Assembly: GCA_945834545.1 (NCBI GenBank)
Contig: CAMAHO010000052.1
Span: forward strand, 1 to 12,212
DNA from: an uncultured Lachnospiraceae bacterium
GTDB lineage: Bacteria > Bacillota > Clostridia > Lachnospirales > Lachnospiraceae
DNA length: 12,212 nt
Direction of reading: 5' to 3'
Positions 1 to 5,780 of this stretch are shown piece by piece. Within the stretch, counting starts at the first letter, position 1. Each line of letters begins with the position of its first letter. The translations under genes and the position numbers were made by a program. The notes below the pieces were generated by a model. The model had not been told where the DNA came from, did no database searches, and worked only from the letters and a program-made list of their open reading frames with translations.

Positions 1-85
1 GACGGTGTATCAGTTTCTTTCGTTCTTCCTCCGTGCGGGCTGTCGTTTTTTCACAACATCCGCATATTTCTTTATCAGTCATCAT
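1..85 (-). CDS. CsoR-family (DUF156) metal-sensing transcriptional repressor, N-terminal fragment
   Basis: Only the first 28 codons lie in the window, and the gene runs off the left edge. The visible protein begins MMTDKEICGCCEKTTARTEE and continues RKKLIHR. This is the usual start of DUF156 repressors: a Cys-rich tail, then T-x-R-x-E-E and the Lys/Leu-rich first helix that leads into RLxRIEGQVRG. Family members are all-helical tetramers that leave DNA when Cu(I), Ni/Co, formaldehyde or persulfide binds. The discriminating Cys/His residues lie beyond the edge, so the inducer is not known. ATG at 85 is chosen because AAAGGA lies 6 nt upstream; an in-frame ATG at 100 would place its start codon against operator DNA. 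The two operators just upstream strongly support the call and suggest autoregulation, probably of an operon leading leftward to a copper chaperone or ATPase (inference). Confidence 0.85.
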   Translation of the reverse strand, partial: MMTDKEICGCCEKTTARTEEERKKLIHR

Positions 86-102
86 GCTTTTTCCTTTCAT
101 TT

Positions 103-119
103 ATACCCCCGTAGGGTAT
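103..119 (-). promoter_or_regulatory. CsoR-type operator, promoter-distal copy in the 5' leader
   Basis: A pseudo-palindrome ATACCC-N5-GGGTAT has perfect 6-bp arms. Read on the minus strand it is ATACCCTACGGGGGTAT, which from memory is essentially the B. subtilis CsoR box in front of copZA. It lies between the -10 element and the start codon of the repressor gene, so a bound repressor would block the early transcript. Persulfide-sensing CstR proteins use similar boxes, so the ligand is not settled by the box. Confidence 0.82.
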
Positions 120-123
120 TTAT

Positions 124-152
124 AATATATACCCCCCAAGGGTATATGTCAA
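124..152 (-). promoter_or_regulatory. Sigma-A-type promoter of the CsoR-family gene
   Basis: On the minus strand, TTGACA (152-147) is separated by 17 bp from TATATT (129-124). That is a consensus -35 and a near-consensus -10 at ideal spacing. The operator at 127-147 lies within it, predicting strong expression only when the repressor is released. Confidence 0.75.
127..147 (-). promoter_or_regulatory. CsoR-type operator overlapping the promoter spacer
   Basis: A second pseudo-palindrome, ATATACCC-N5-GGGTATAT, has perfect 8-bp arms. It fills the spacer between the -35 and -10 hexamers of the minus-strand promoter, a classic position for repression by steric exclusion. Its centre is 26 bp from the centre of the first copy. 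The shared core and the adjacent repressor gene make this an autoregulatory site with good confidence. Confidence 0.82.
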
Positions 153-408
153 CAAGGATTTAAAAAGCAATCTGATTTCTCACACCGCCGTAATGTATTT
201 TATTTTTTGACTACACTTTTTTCTTAATATACGGTTAAAGCTTGGTTGAAAAATGTCAAAAATATGATATGCTCTTTAAAATAAATATTTGGACTGCAGG
301 TAATTCTGGATTAGGACGGCAATGTGATTATGTCTGAAGGGTTGGTACTGCAGGATGCAAAGCTATGGCAGCAGTTTCTGAATATCAAAAGACAAAGGAG
401 AAGCATGT
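153..408 (+). other. Intergenic leader between the divergent CsoR and HD genes, with a marginal 29-codon ORF
   Basis: I see no convincing gene in this stretch. A weak promoter candidate for the rightward HD gene is TTGAAA (246-251), 16 bp, TATGCT (268-273). A short ORF at 330-419 would encode a 29-residue peptide beginning MSEGLVLQDAKLWQQFL. It has no good ribosome binding site, is bounded upstream by an in-frame TAG at 312, and overlaps the HD gene start. It may be a relic or chance. The octamer ACTGCAGG occurs twice (near 293 and 347), with no clear role. Confidence 0.3.
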
Positions 409-900
409 ATGATAAATGATGAGCTTATTATTCGAATGACTGAATTTTATAGCGAGGATCCTAAGCGGATACAGCATTTTCTCAAGGTATATGAATTTGC
501 ACATGTCATCGGTGTCAAGGAAGGGCTTGATGCCGGGACGCAACGCATTCTTGATATGACGGCCATTATGCATGACATTGGAATCCGTCCTTCAGAAGAA
601 AAATATGGCAGATGCGATGGGAAATTGCAGGAGCAGGAAGGGCCGGCGTATGCCAGGAACCTGTTATCCGAGTTTCCGGAAGTCGCAGCGGAGGAAACTG
701 AGCGAATATGTTATCTCATAGCGCATCATCATACATATGAAAATGTGGATGGAATTGATTATCGGATTTTATTAGAGGCAGATTTTCTGGTAAACGCTTA
801 TGAAGATGGACTTGATAAAGAAGCGATTATACATTTTAGGGATAAGGTGTTTGAAACCAAGACCGGGATTCATCTGCTAAATACTATGTTTGGGGTGTAG
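409..900 (+). CDS. Small soluble HD-domain phosphohydrolase
   Basis: A 163-residue protein consisting of little more than one HD domain. The metal-binding series is visible: a first histidine (H32 of the EFAHVIG segment), the H55-D56 pair in IMHDIGI, the histidine cluster HHH at 106-108, and D125 in LLEADFLVN. HD proteins are metal-dependent phosphomonoesterases or phosphodiesterases, often acting on nucleotides. Stand-alone proteins of this size are common in Clostridia, and their substrate is mostly unknown. No GYP motif is present, so it is not a c-di-GMP enzyme of the type at 5781. There is no signal peptide or membrane helix, so it is cytosolic. AAAGGAG at 394-400 lies 8 nt before the ATG and fixes the start. 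No clear partner gene is adjacent. Confidence 0.85.
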   Translation: MINDELIIRMTEFYSEDPKRIQHFLKVYEFAHVIGVKEGLDAGTQRILDMTAIMHDIGIRPSEEKYGRCDGKLQEQEGPAYARNLLSEFPEVAAEETERICYLIAHHHTYENVDGIDYRILLEADFLVNAYEDGLDKEAIIHFRDKVFETKTGIHLLNTMFGV

Positions 901-1026
901 AGGTGGATATGAACAGAGGATTCATAGTGTTCTGCCTCGAATGTTACTGTTTAAACATTACTAGACAGAAAAGGCGCAATACTATATGATTATTTATAAA
1001 GAACAACGACACCAAGGAAAAAGAAA

Positions 1027-1164
1027 ATGCAGATCAACCTGATAAAATGTGACGCTAATGGGTATCAAAGAATAATAGACTTCTATAAATCTTTTTATAT
1101 GAATTGCTTCTATAAAAACTGGCAAGGACAAAGCGGTAAATCAAGGGGTAAGAGAAGTATGTAA
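1027..1164 (+). other. Possible small or decayed ORF in the 901-1195 gap
   Basis: The 295-bp gap between the HD and glycosyltransferase genes has no full gene. A 45-codon ORF begins MQINLIKCDANGYQRIIDFY after AAGGA (1014-1018). Its first 25 residues look protein-like; the rest (after about 1100) is Lys/Arg/Gly-rich and unconvincing. In a different frame, 1103-1177 stays open and reads ASIKTGKDKAVNQGVREVCK, which also looks protein-like and stops at 1178-1180. Two short plausible stretches in different frames suggest a decayed gene with a frameshift or deletion. The start is loosely like that of some GNAT acetyltransferases, but I would not name it. A genuine small peptide cannot be excluded. 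Confidence 0.25.
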
Positions 1165-1195
1165 GCACCTAAGAATTTGAAATCCCAGAGGAAAG

Positions 1196-2245
1196 TTGAG
1201 TGAGAAGATGTTAGATTTAAGCGTGATAGTTCCTGTATATAATATGGCAAAGGACGGAAATCTGGAATACAGTATCAATGCCTTAGTAAAGCAGACCTTA
1301 AAGAGTATGGAAATCATAGCAGTTGACGATGCATCAACGGATAATTCGTTGGATATTCTTCGTAAATTTGAAAAAGAATATCCGGGCAGAGTGAAAGTGA
1401 TTGCCTCCCCGGAAAACAGGAGACAGGGCGGCGCAAAAAACCTTGGACTGCGCGCAGCAAAGGGACAGTATATTGGGTTTATGGACTCGGATGATTGGGT
1501 GGTAGAAGACCTCTATGAACGAATGGTTGCACTAGCCAAAAGCTCAGGAGCAGATGTAGTGGGTACGGATATGTGCAGAGTTTATGAGCATACCCTGGTT
1601 CCAACCCAGAGAGAAGTCTGTAATCAGCTCAGTCAGACAGGAGTGTTAAATCACGAAAAGAGAGAGGCTTTCTTGCTACAACCAGGCCCCTTAGTCACAA
1701 AGATTTATGCACGGAAAATCTTTTTTGAAAAGGAATTTGGATTCCCGGAGCATATGTTCTATGAGGACAATGCCACCTTTTTGGAAATTGGTATGCGGAT
1801 GAAGCATTTTGAGCACCTTCCGGAGGCTAATTATTTCTACTATCAGCATGGAGATTCCACAACCCATTCCGTTGATAGGAAGAAGTGTCTGGACCGAATG
1901 GAAGCAATGCGCATTATGATGAGGTATGCTGAAGAAAACGGAGCATTGGAAGAGTTTCGGGATGTGGTGGAATACCAGTTTAGCAATCTCTTTTATCGCA
2001 ATACGTTATTTTCCTACATGCAGGGAAAATTTAGAAAGAATATGCGGTTTATTCAGGAATTAGGAGAGGAAATGGTGGCTACCTTTCCTGAATTTCGTCA
2101 AAATCCCTATTACCAACAGAATGTGAATGAATATGAGAGAAACTTAATTGATTTGCATTTAAAATCTACGATTGCGTTTGTGATAGTATACAAATTGAAG
2201 CTATTGTCAAGAAAGATTAGACACAGAAGGGGAAAAGCACAATAA
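1196..2245 (+). CDS. Family 2 (GT-A fold) glycosyltransferase
   Basis: A 349-residue inverting GT2 enzyme, likely transferring a sugar from a nucleotide-sugar onto a cell-surface polysaccharide or glycan. The GT-A core fills the first 105 residues: LSVIVPVYN (8-16), the nucleotide-binding VDDASTDNS (43-51), GGAKNLGL (78-85) and the metal-binding DxD motif as DSDDW (97-101). The remaining 240 residues are typical of capsule-type GT2 proteins and have no strong membrane helix; the C-terminus is basic (RKIRHRRGK), which may favour membrane association. The start is a TTG at 1196 with AGAGGA 3-4 nt upstream. ATG 1208 (residue 5) is an alternative with a poorer binding site. No other polysaccharide genes adjoin it, so it looks like an orphan. 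Its donor and acceptor are unknown. Confidence 0.88.
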   Translation: MSEKMLDLSVIVPVYNMAKDGNLEYSINALVKQTLKSMEIIAVDDASTDNSLDILRKFEKEYPGRVKVIASPENRRQGGAKNLGLRAAKGQYIGFMDSDDWVVEDLYERMVALAKSSGADVVGTDMCRVYEHTLVPTQREVCNQLSQTGVLNHEKREAFLLQPGPLVTKIYARKIFFEKEFGFPEHMFYEDNATFLEIGMRMKHFEHLPEANYFYYQHGDSTTHSVDRKKCLDRMEAMRIMMRYAEENGALEEFRDVVEYQFSNLFYRNTLFSYMQGKFRKNMRFIQELGEEMVATFPEFRQNPYYQQNVNEYERNLIDLHLKSTIAFVIVYKLKLLSRKIRHRRGKAQ

Positions 2246-2350
2246 AATATTGACTAAGTAGGAAGTCCTGACCTGGAATAATTTTAGAGGATGCAGCCTT
2301 TTGCGCGTAGTTAAGGATGAAGTTCGGGTATGAACAGGAAGGAGGGCAAA

Positions 2351-2746
2351 ATGGTTGAATACGGATTGCTGGACAAAGAAAAGGCGGAGAACTATAAGGA
2401 TTTTCTCTCACCGGAGGCATATAGTAGAAGAAAAGAAGAAAGTGTTTTTTACTATGGCGCCATTTGTGATGAGAAGGTTGTGGGTGTAGCCGCCTTTATC
2501 GCAGATGACGAGAGCGAGCTGCTCAGTGTTTCCGTTTCTCCCAAATGGCAGAAACAGGGAATTGGAAGCAAGCTGGTTGACGCAGTTGTGGATATTGTAA
2601 AAGACTGTGGAAGTGCCCTTCTGGAAACCTTCTTTTCCGTACAGGAGGGGAACGAGTCGGGGATGGATAAATTCCTATGGCGTTGTGGTTTTTATAAAGA
2701 GGAATATATCAAGAGCACAGATTGTAAAGAATATAGCAAGATATAA
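2351..2746 (+). CDS. GNAT-family N-acetyltransferase
   Basis: A 131-residue acetyl-CoA-dependent acyltransferase. The core beta strand-helix is clear: ELLSVSVSPKWQKQGIGSKL contains the motif A pyrophosphate loop Q-x-x-G-I-G-x-K/L, preceded by VVGVAAFIADD and followed by DKFLWRCGFYKEE, the usual 'F..k.GF' end. The substrate is unknown. I place the start at ATG 2351 because a perfect AAGGAGG (2339-2345) lies 5 nt upstream; the in-frame ATG at 2330 would add seven residues encoded by the binding site itself. The tail after GFYKEEYIKSTDCK is short, and the stop falls within an overlapping reading frame that encodes part of an ADP-ribosyltransferase. The original C-terminus may therefore have been lost in a rearrangement (inference). 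Confidence 0.82.
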   Translation: MVEYGLLDKEKAENYKDFLSPEAYSRRKEESVFYYGAICDEKVVGVAAFIADDESELLSVSVSPKWQKQGIGSKLVDAVVDIVKDCGSALLETFFSVQEGNESGMDKFLWRCGFYKEEYIKSTDCKEYSKI

Positions 2747-3035
2747 TCAGGGCGAAGACATTGTTTTCGACAGAGGTTTTCTTAGTACAACCCCCTTTTC
2801 CAATGCGGGCTTTCAAAACAAGGAGGATCAGGTTGAGTGGATGATCCAAGGTCATGCCGGAGATCAGGCTCTTTATATAGCCAATCACAGTTATTTTAAG
2901 CATGAAGGGGAGATGCTTTTTCAGTCGGGTACCATATTTCGCATATTGAGAATATGCCCACCGGGAACAGAAGAAGGCCAGAAGTTCTGGAAGGTTTATA
3001 TGGAAACGGTACATACCGACGTGAAGGAAGAATAA
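2739..3035 (+). pseudogene. 5'-truncated ADP-ribosyltransferase-like (ART, R-S-E class) remnant
   Basis: About 98 codons in the frame +1 to the GNAT gene read like the C-terminal half of an R-S-E class ADP-ribosyltransferase. GEDIVFDRGFLSTTPF (2751-2798) carries the S-T-T/S motif that follows a Gly-Phe. HEGEMLFQSGTIFRIL (2901-2948) carries the E-x-E motif (codons 2904 and 2910), as in arginine-directed ART toxins. The N-terminal half with the NAD-binding Arg (the usual YRG) is absent: upstream in this frame lies only the out-of-frame GNAT sequence. No good start or binding site precedes the recognisable part; the first ATG is codon 2841. I read it as a truncated, non-functional remnant. A less likely alternative is a frameshifted two-domain gene. 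The ART call rests on motif pattern, not on a search. Confidence 0.55.
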
Positions 3036-3112
3036 TAATTTGGAAGAAAAATAAGAGGTATTTGAGTGATAGGGATGTGTTTTACATTGCTATTGCATAA
3101 GAAGGAGGATGT

Positions 3113-3319
3113 ATGGAAGAGAGAGAACAGGCTATAGAAAAGCCACAGGGGTCCCTGAGCGGCGAGGTGGTTTTTGAGTTTTTGACCAATGACAGTTTAA
3201 AATGTGCAGATTGCAGGTTTCGGATACCGGATAGTGGAGTCCTGCGATGCCACAAGTACGATAAAAAGCCGTCTGCAGTGTTGGTGGGCGGAGATTGTAC
3301 AAAATATAAGCCGGAATAG
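3113..3319 (+). CDS. Small four-cysteine protein of unknown function
   Basis: A 68-residue protein of no named family that I recognise. AAGGAGG (3102-3108) lies 4 nt before the ATG, so translation is very likely. The first 25 residues are acidic/polar. The C-terminal part carries C31-x2-C34-x11-C46-x15-C62 within KCADCRFRIPD, LRCHKYDKKP and GGDCTKYKPE, an arrangement that could hold one zinc ion or an iron-sulfur cluster. There is no signal peptide or membrane helix. Its length and the CxKY/GGxCxKY rhythm suggest a conserved small clostridial family rather than a chance ORF. It stands alone: a truncated gene lies upstream and a strong terminator follows within 25 bp, so it is probably the last gene of a short transcript. 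Confidence 0.75.
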   Translation: MEEREQAIEKPQGSLSGEVVFEFLTNDSLKCADCRFRIPDSGVLRCHKYDKKPSAVLVGGDCTKYKPE

Positions 3320-3343
3320 CGGTTGAACGCAGAAAGACTTAAA

Positions 3344-3382
3344 GCGCACAGTTGATAGGAGAATATCAACTGTGCGCATTTT
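3344..3382 (+). terminator. Rho-independent terminator after the four-cysteine gene
   Basis: A perfect 14-bp stem, GCGCACAGTTGATA (3344-3357) with its exact complement (3364-3377), encloses a GGAGAA loop and is followed by ATTTTA. An AAA run before the stem gives a short U-tract on the opposite strand too, so weak bidirectional action is possible. It separates the four-cysteine gene from the SCP2 gene. Confidence 0.85.
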
Positions 3383-3383
3383 A

Positions 3384-3633
3384 GTGAAAGCCAACAACAA
3401 GAGCCGAACCTGAGAGGCTGAAGCCAAAATTGCGCTGGACTTTGTAACGGACAGCTCGCTGTTGTTTCTGAGTTGTTTTGTGGATTCCCGAAAAAAAGCT
3501 AGAGTTGTAGCATTTCGTATGGTATACTTATCTATATAGAAACTACTAATTGGATGTTGATAGTTTGGAAAAGGAGAGTGTATTGCCCGGTTTTGTGAGA
3601 TGCGGGGGTACTTCGGGAAGGTAAGGTGAGACT
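3384..3633 (+). other. 250-bp leader upstream of the SCP2 gene, with a possible 13-codon upstream ORF
   Basis: I see no gene in the first 130 bp. An extended -10 promoter lies at 3520. Downstream, AAAAGGAGAG (3569-3578) is a strong ribosome binding site not used by the SCP2 gene, which has its own AAGGTGAG (3623-3630). The strong site precedes a TTG at 3583 that opens 13 codons (MPGFVRCGGTSGR) and stops at TAA 3622-3624, just before the SCP2 site and in the same frame. This could be a leader peptide or chance. Confidence 0.3.
3520..3528 (+). promoter_or_regulatory. Extended -10 promoter for the SCP2 gene
   Basis: TG-G-TATACT is an extended -10 element. No good -35 lies 17 bp upstream, which the extended motif can compensate. 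It follows the terminator at 3344 and precedes the SCP2 gene by about 105 bp, leaving a long 5' leader. Confidence 0.45.
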
Positions 3634-3954
3634 ATGACATATGAGGAATTAGTTGACAATGTAAAAAAAGCAACAAAAAAAGCAAAGGTTAGCAAGACTG
3701 TAGGGCATGTGGCGTTTCAATTTAATGTAGAAGGTGAGGCTGAGGGTGCCTTTTATCTGGAAATATCGGATGGCAAGATCAATGTTGAGCCATATGAATA
3801 CTATGACCGTGATATCATCATTGTTACATCTGCAGAGGTCATAATGAAGATGATTCGTGGAGAGATACAGCCGAGAGTAGCTTTGTCCAACGGACAGCTT
3901 AGGGTGTACGGTGATATGGAACAACTAGGTGTTCTACCCTTTGGGGGAAGGTAG
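3634..3954 (+). CDS. Small SCP2 (sterol carrier protein 2-like) domain protein
   Basis: A 106-residue protein that is essentially a single SCP2 domain. The pattern is visible in VGHVAFQFNVEGEAEGAFYLEISDGKINVEPYEYYDRDIIIVTSAEVIMKMIRGE: paired beta strands, then the 'D..i..s.e.....i.G...p..a...G.l...Gd' rhythm ending LSNGQLRVYGDMEQLGVLP. SCP2 domains form a hydrophobic pocket that binds lipids or acyl chains. In anaerobic bacteria the ligand of these stand-alone copies is unknown. AAGGTGAG (3623-3630) precedes the ATG by 3 nt, which sets the start. There is no signal peptide or membrane helix. It is apparently monocistronic: pgi 120 bp downstream has its own promoter signal. Confidence 0.8.
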   Translation: MTYEELVDNVKKATKKAKVSKTVGHVAFQFNVEGEAEGAFYLEISDGKINVEPYEYYDRDIIIVTSAEVIMKMIRGEIQPRVALSNGQLRVYGDMEQLGVLPFGGR

Positions 3955-4004
3955 CGCGCGGCTGAACTGTTACATTTCATGCAACAGATACCTCAAAAAA
4001 AGGA

Positions 4005-4034
4005 TTGCCAAGCTTTATCTGTTTAGAGTATAGT
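4005..4034 (+). promoter_or_regulatory. Promoter of pgi
   Basis: TTGCCA (4005-4010), an 18-bp spacer, then TATAGT (4029-4034) match a sigma-A promoter. The predicted start of transcription near 4041 leaves a short leader of about 35 nt holding GGAGG at 4061. Confidence 0.6.
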
Positions 4035-4074
4035 AGCATATAGAATGAAACCTTATTAATGGAGGATATGTACA

Positions 4075-5658
4075 ATGGCAACTTGGAAAAATATGGATAC
4101 ATTGGCTTCTTATAAGGAGCTTAAGGAAAAAAGCGTAAAGGTTGACTTGGCACAGGTTATGTCCGGTGACAACGGCGCACAGCGTGTGAGGAACTACAGC
4201 ATTCCCATGGGTGCCGGCTTGGTTTACAATTTCGCTGCAAAAGCGGTAGACGAGCAGATTTTGGATATGCTTGCACAATTGGCGAAAGAGGCAGAACTGA
4301 CTGAGAAATACGCTGAGCTATACAACGGTGAGGTTGTCAATACCGGAGAAAAGAGACTGGTGTTGCATCAGCTGACACGTGGACAGTTGGGCAAGGCAGT
4401 GTCTGCTGACGGTGTTGACAAGAGAAGCTTTTATGTGGAGCAACAGACGAAGATTGCTGATTTTGCAAAGAAGGTACACGCAGGGGAAATCACCAATGGA
4501 GCGGGTGAGAAATTTACAACGGTGGTTCAGATTGGTATCGGCGGAAGCGACCTCGGACCCAGGGCAATGTACCTTGCATTAGAAAATTGGGCGAAGAAGA
4601 ATGGTTGCTTCAAGATGGAAGCGAAATTCATATCCAATGTGGACCCGGATGATGCTGCGGCAGTGCTTGCTTCTGTTGACGTGGCACATTCCCTCTTTGT
4701 ATTAGTATCCAAGTCAGGTACCACACTGGAGACACTGACAAACGAATCCTTTGTAAAGGATGCTCTTGCTAAGGCAGGTCTGGATGCATCCAAACATATG
4801 GTGGCAGTTACCAGCGAGACCTCCCCTCTGGCTAAGAGCAGTGATTACCTTGCAGCCTTCTTTATGGATGACTACATTGGCGGTCGTTTCTCTTCCACTT
4901 CAGCAGTAGGTGGAGCAGTGCTTTCCCTTGCCTTTGGGCCTGATATTTTTGACCGTTTCTTAAAGGGTGCAGCAGAAGAGGATGAGCTCGCAAAGAATGA
5001 GGATATTTTCAAGAATCCTGCATTGATGGATGCCTTGATTGGTGTATATGAGAGAAATATTTTGGGATATCCGGCTACTGCGGTGCTTCCTTATTCTCAG
5101 GCACTTTCCAGATTTCCGGCACATTTGCAGCAGCTGGATATGGAATCAAACGGAAAGAGTGTCAATCGTTTTGGAGAGGACATAGATTATGTAACCGGAC
5201 CTATCATCTTTGGTGAGCCGGGAACAAACGGACAACATTCTTTCTATCAGCTGCTTCATCAGGGAACGGATATTACACCACTTCAGTTCATCGGCTTTAG
5301 GAACAGTCAGATTGGTACGGATGTGGATATTCAGGGAAGCACCAGCCAGCAGAAGCTTTGCGCGAATGTGGCTGCTCAGATTGTTGCCTTCGCCTGTGGG
5401 AAAGAAGATGACAATAAGAATAAGAATTTCCGGGGAGGTCGTCCTTCCAGCATTATCATCGGAGAACAGTTGACGCCTGAGAGCCTGGGTGCTCTGCTTG
5501 CACATTTTGAAAATAAAGTTATGTTCCAGGGCTTTGTATGGAATATTAATAGCTTCGACCAGGAAGGGGTTCAGCTGGGAAAGGTTCTTGCTAAGAAGGT
5601 ACTGGCACATGAGACAGAGGGAGCCTTAAAAGAATATAGTGCATTGCTGAATATTTAA
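4075..5658 (+). CDS. pgi: Glucose-6-phosphate isomerase, long form
   Basis: A 527-residue cytosolic enzyme interconverting glucose 6-phosphate and fructose 6-phosphate in glycolysis and gluconeogenesis. The sugar-phosphate-binding SIS domains are plain: IGIGGSDLGPRAM (from 153), VSKSGTTLET (211-220) and GGRFSSTSAVGG (from 269). The catalytic set is present: R271, E357 in QLDMESNGK (353-361), H388 in GTNGQHSFYQ, and K503 in the C-terminal signature FDQEGVQLGK (494-503). In that signature the frequent GVE is GVQ, an allowed variant. The length and the N-terminal segment (YNGEVVNTGEKRLVLH, similar to E. coli-type 'FRGEKINRTEDRAVLH') place it with the long class rather than the roughly 450-residue class of many Firmicutes. 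GGAGG at 4061 supports ATG 4075. It is probably transcribed alone. Confidence 0.97.
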   Translation: MATWKNMDTLASYKELKEKSVKVDLAQVMSGDNGAQRVRNYSIPMGAGLVYNFAAKAVDEQILDMLAQLAKEAELTEKYAELYNGEVVNTGEKRLVLHQLTRGQLGKAVSADGVDKRSFYVEQQTKIADFAKKVHAGEITNGAGEKFTTVVQIGIGGSDLGPRAMYLALENWAKKNGCFKMEAKFISNVDPDDAAAVLASVDVAHSLFVLVSKSGTTLETLTNESFVKDALAKAGLDASKHMVAVTSETSPLAKSSDYLAAFFMDDYIGGRFSSTSAVGGAVLSLAFGPDIFDRFLKGAAEEDELAKNEDIFKNPALMDALIGVYERNILGYPATAVLPYSQALSRFPAHLQQLDMESNGKSVNRFGEDIDYVTGPIIFGEPGTNGQHSFYQLLHQGTDITPLQFIGFRNSQIGTDVDIQGSTSQQKLCANVAAQIVAFACGKEDDNKNKNFRGGRPSSIIIGEQLTPESLGALLAHFENKVMFQGFVWNINSFDQEGVQLGKVLAKKVLAHETEGALKEYSALLNI

Positions 5659-5681
5659 AGATTGCAGTGATTGATATTGAT

Positions 5682-5713
5682 AAGGGCGCATAAGGTGGTT
5701 ATGCGTCCTTGTT
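5682..5713 (+). terminator. Hairpin after pgi, probable terminator
   Basis: A 12-bp stem (5682-5693 with 5699-5710, one G-T pair) encloses a GGTGG loop. The following sequence, GTTATG, is poor in T, so termination may be inefficient. Partial read-through into the HD-GYP gene is possible. Confidence 0.6.
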
Positions 5714-5714
5714 A

Positions 5715-5723
5715 TGATACAAT
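5715..5723 (+). promoter_or_regulatory. Extended -10 promoter candidate for the HD-GYP operon
   Basis: TG-A-TACAAT is an extended -10 directly after the pgi hairpin and 57 bp before the HD-GYP start codon. No recognisable -35 is present, and the hairpin occupies that position. Confidence 0.4.
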
Positions 5724-5780
5724 CGAAATGATATTGGGTATCCTTAAGGTGGAAAACCATATTTTAGGGAGAGATAGTTC

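Noticed and set aside
315..375. Possible c-di-GMP (GEMM) riboswitch upstream of the HD gene, suggested by GGATGCAAAGCTA.
   Set aside because: Only this one segment resembles the aptamer. The paired GGnCUAA and GUAGGUAGC-type elements and the first stem are absent, so no GEMM fold can be drawn.
2330..2350. Upstream ATG start for the GNAT gene.
   Set aside because: The seven extra codons are the ribosome binding site region itself (AAGGAGG at 2339-2345), which is ideally spaced for ATG 2351.
3420..3540. Open stretch reading AKIALDFVTDSSLLFLSCFV before the SCP2 promoter.
   Set aside because: It has no start codon or ribosome binding site and a stop just upstream; the composition is not convincing as a gene.
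3966..3986. Imperfect hairpin (CTGTT...AACAG with inner CAT/ATG) after the SCP2 gene, considered as a terminator.
   Set aside because: The stem is short with a mismatch and is followed by an A-run rather than a T-run, so it is not a rightward terminator. It has no other support.
5146..5610. A 154-codon open frame on the minus strand inside pgi.
   Set aside because: It lies wholly antisense to a clearly coding, conserved gene, has no domain I recognise, and the same strand shows other such shadows opposite good genes.
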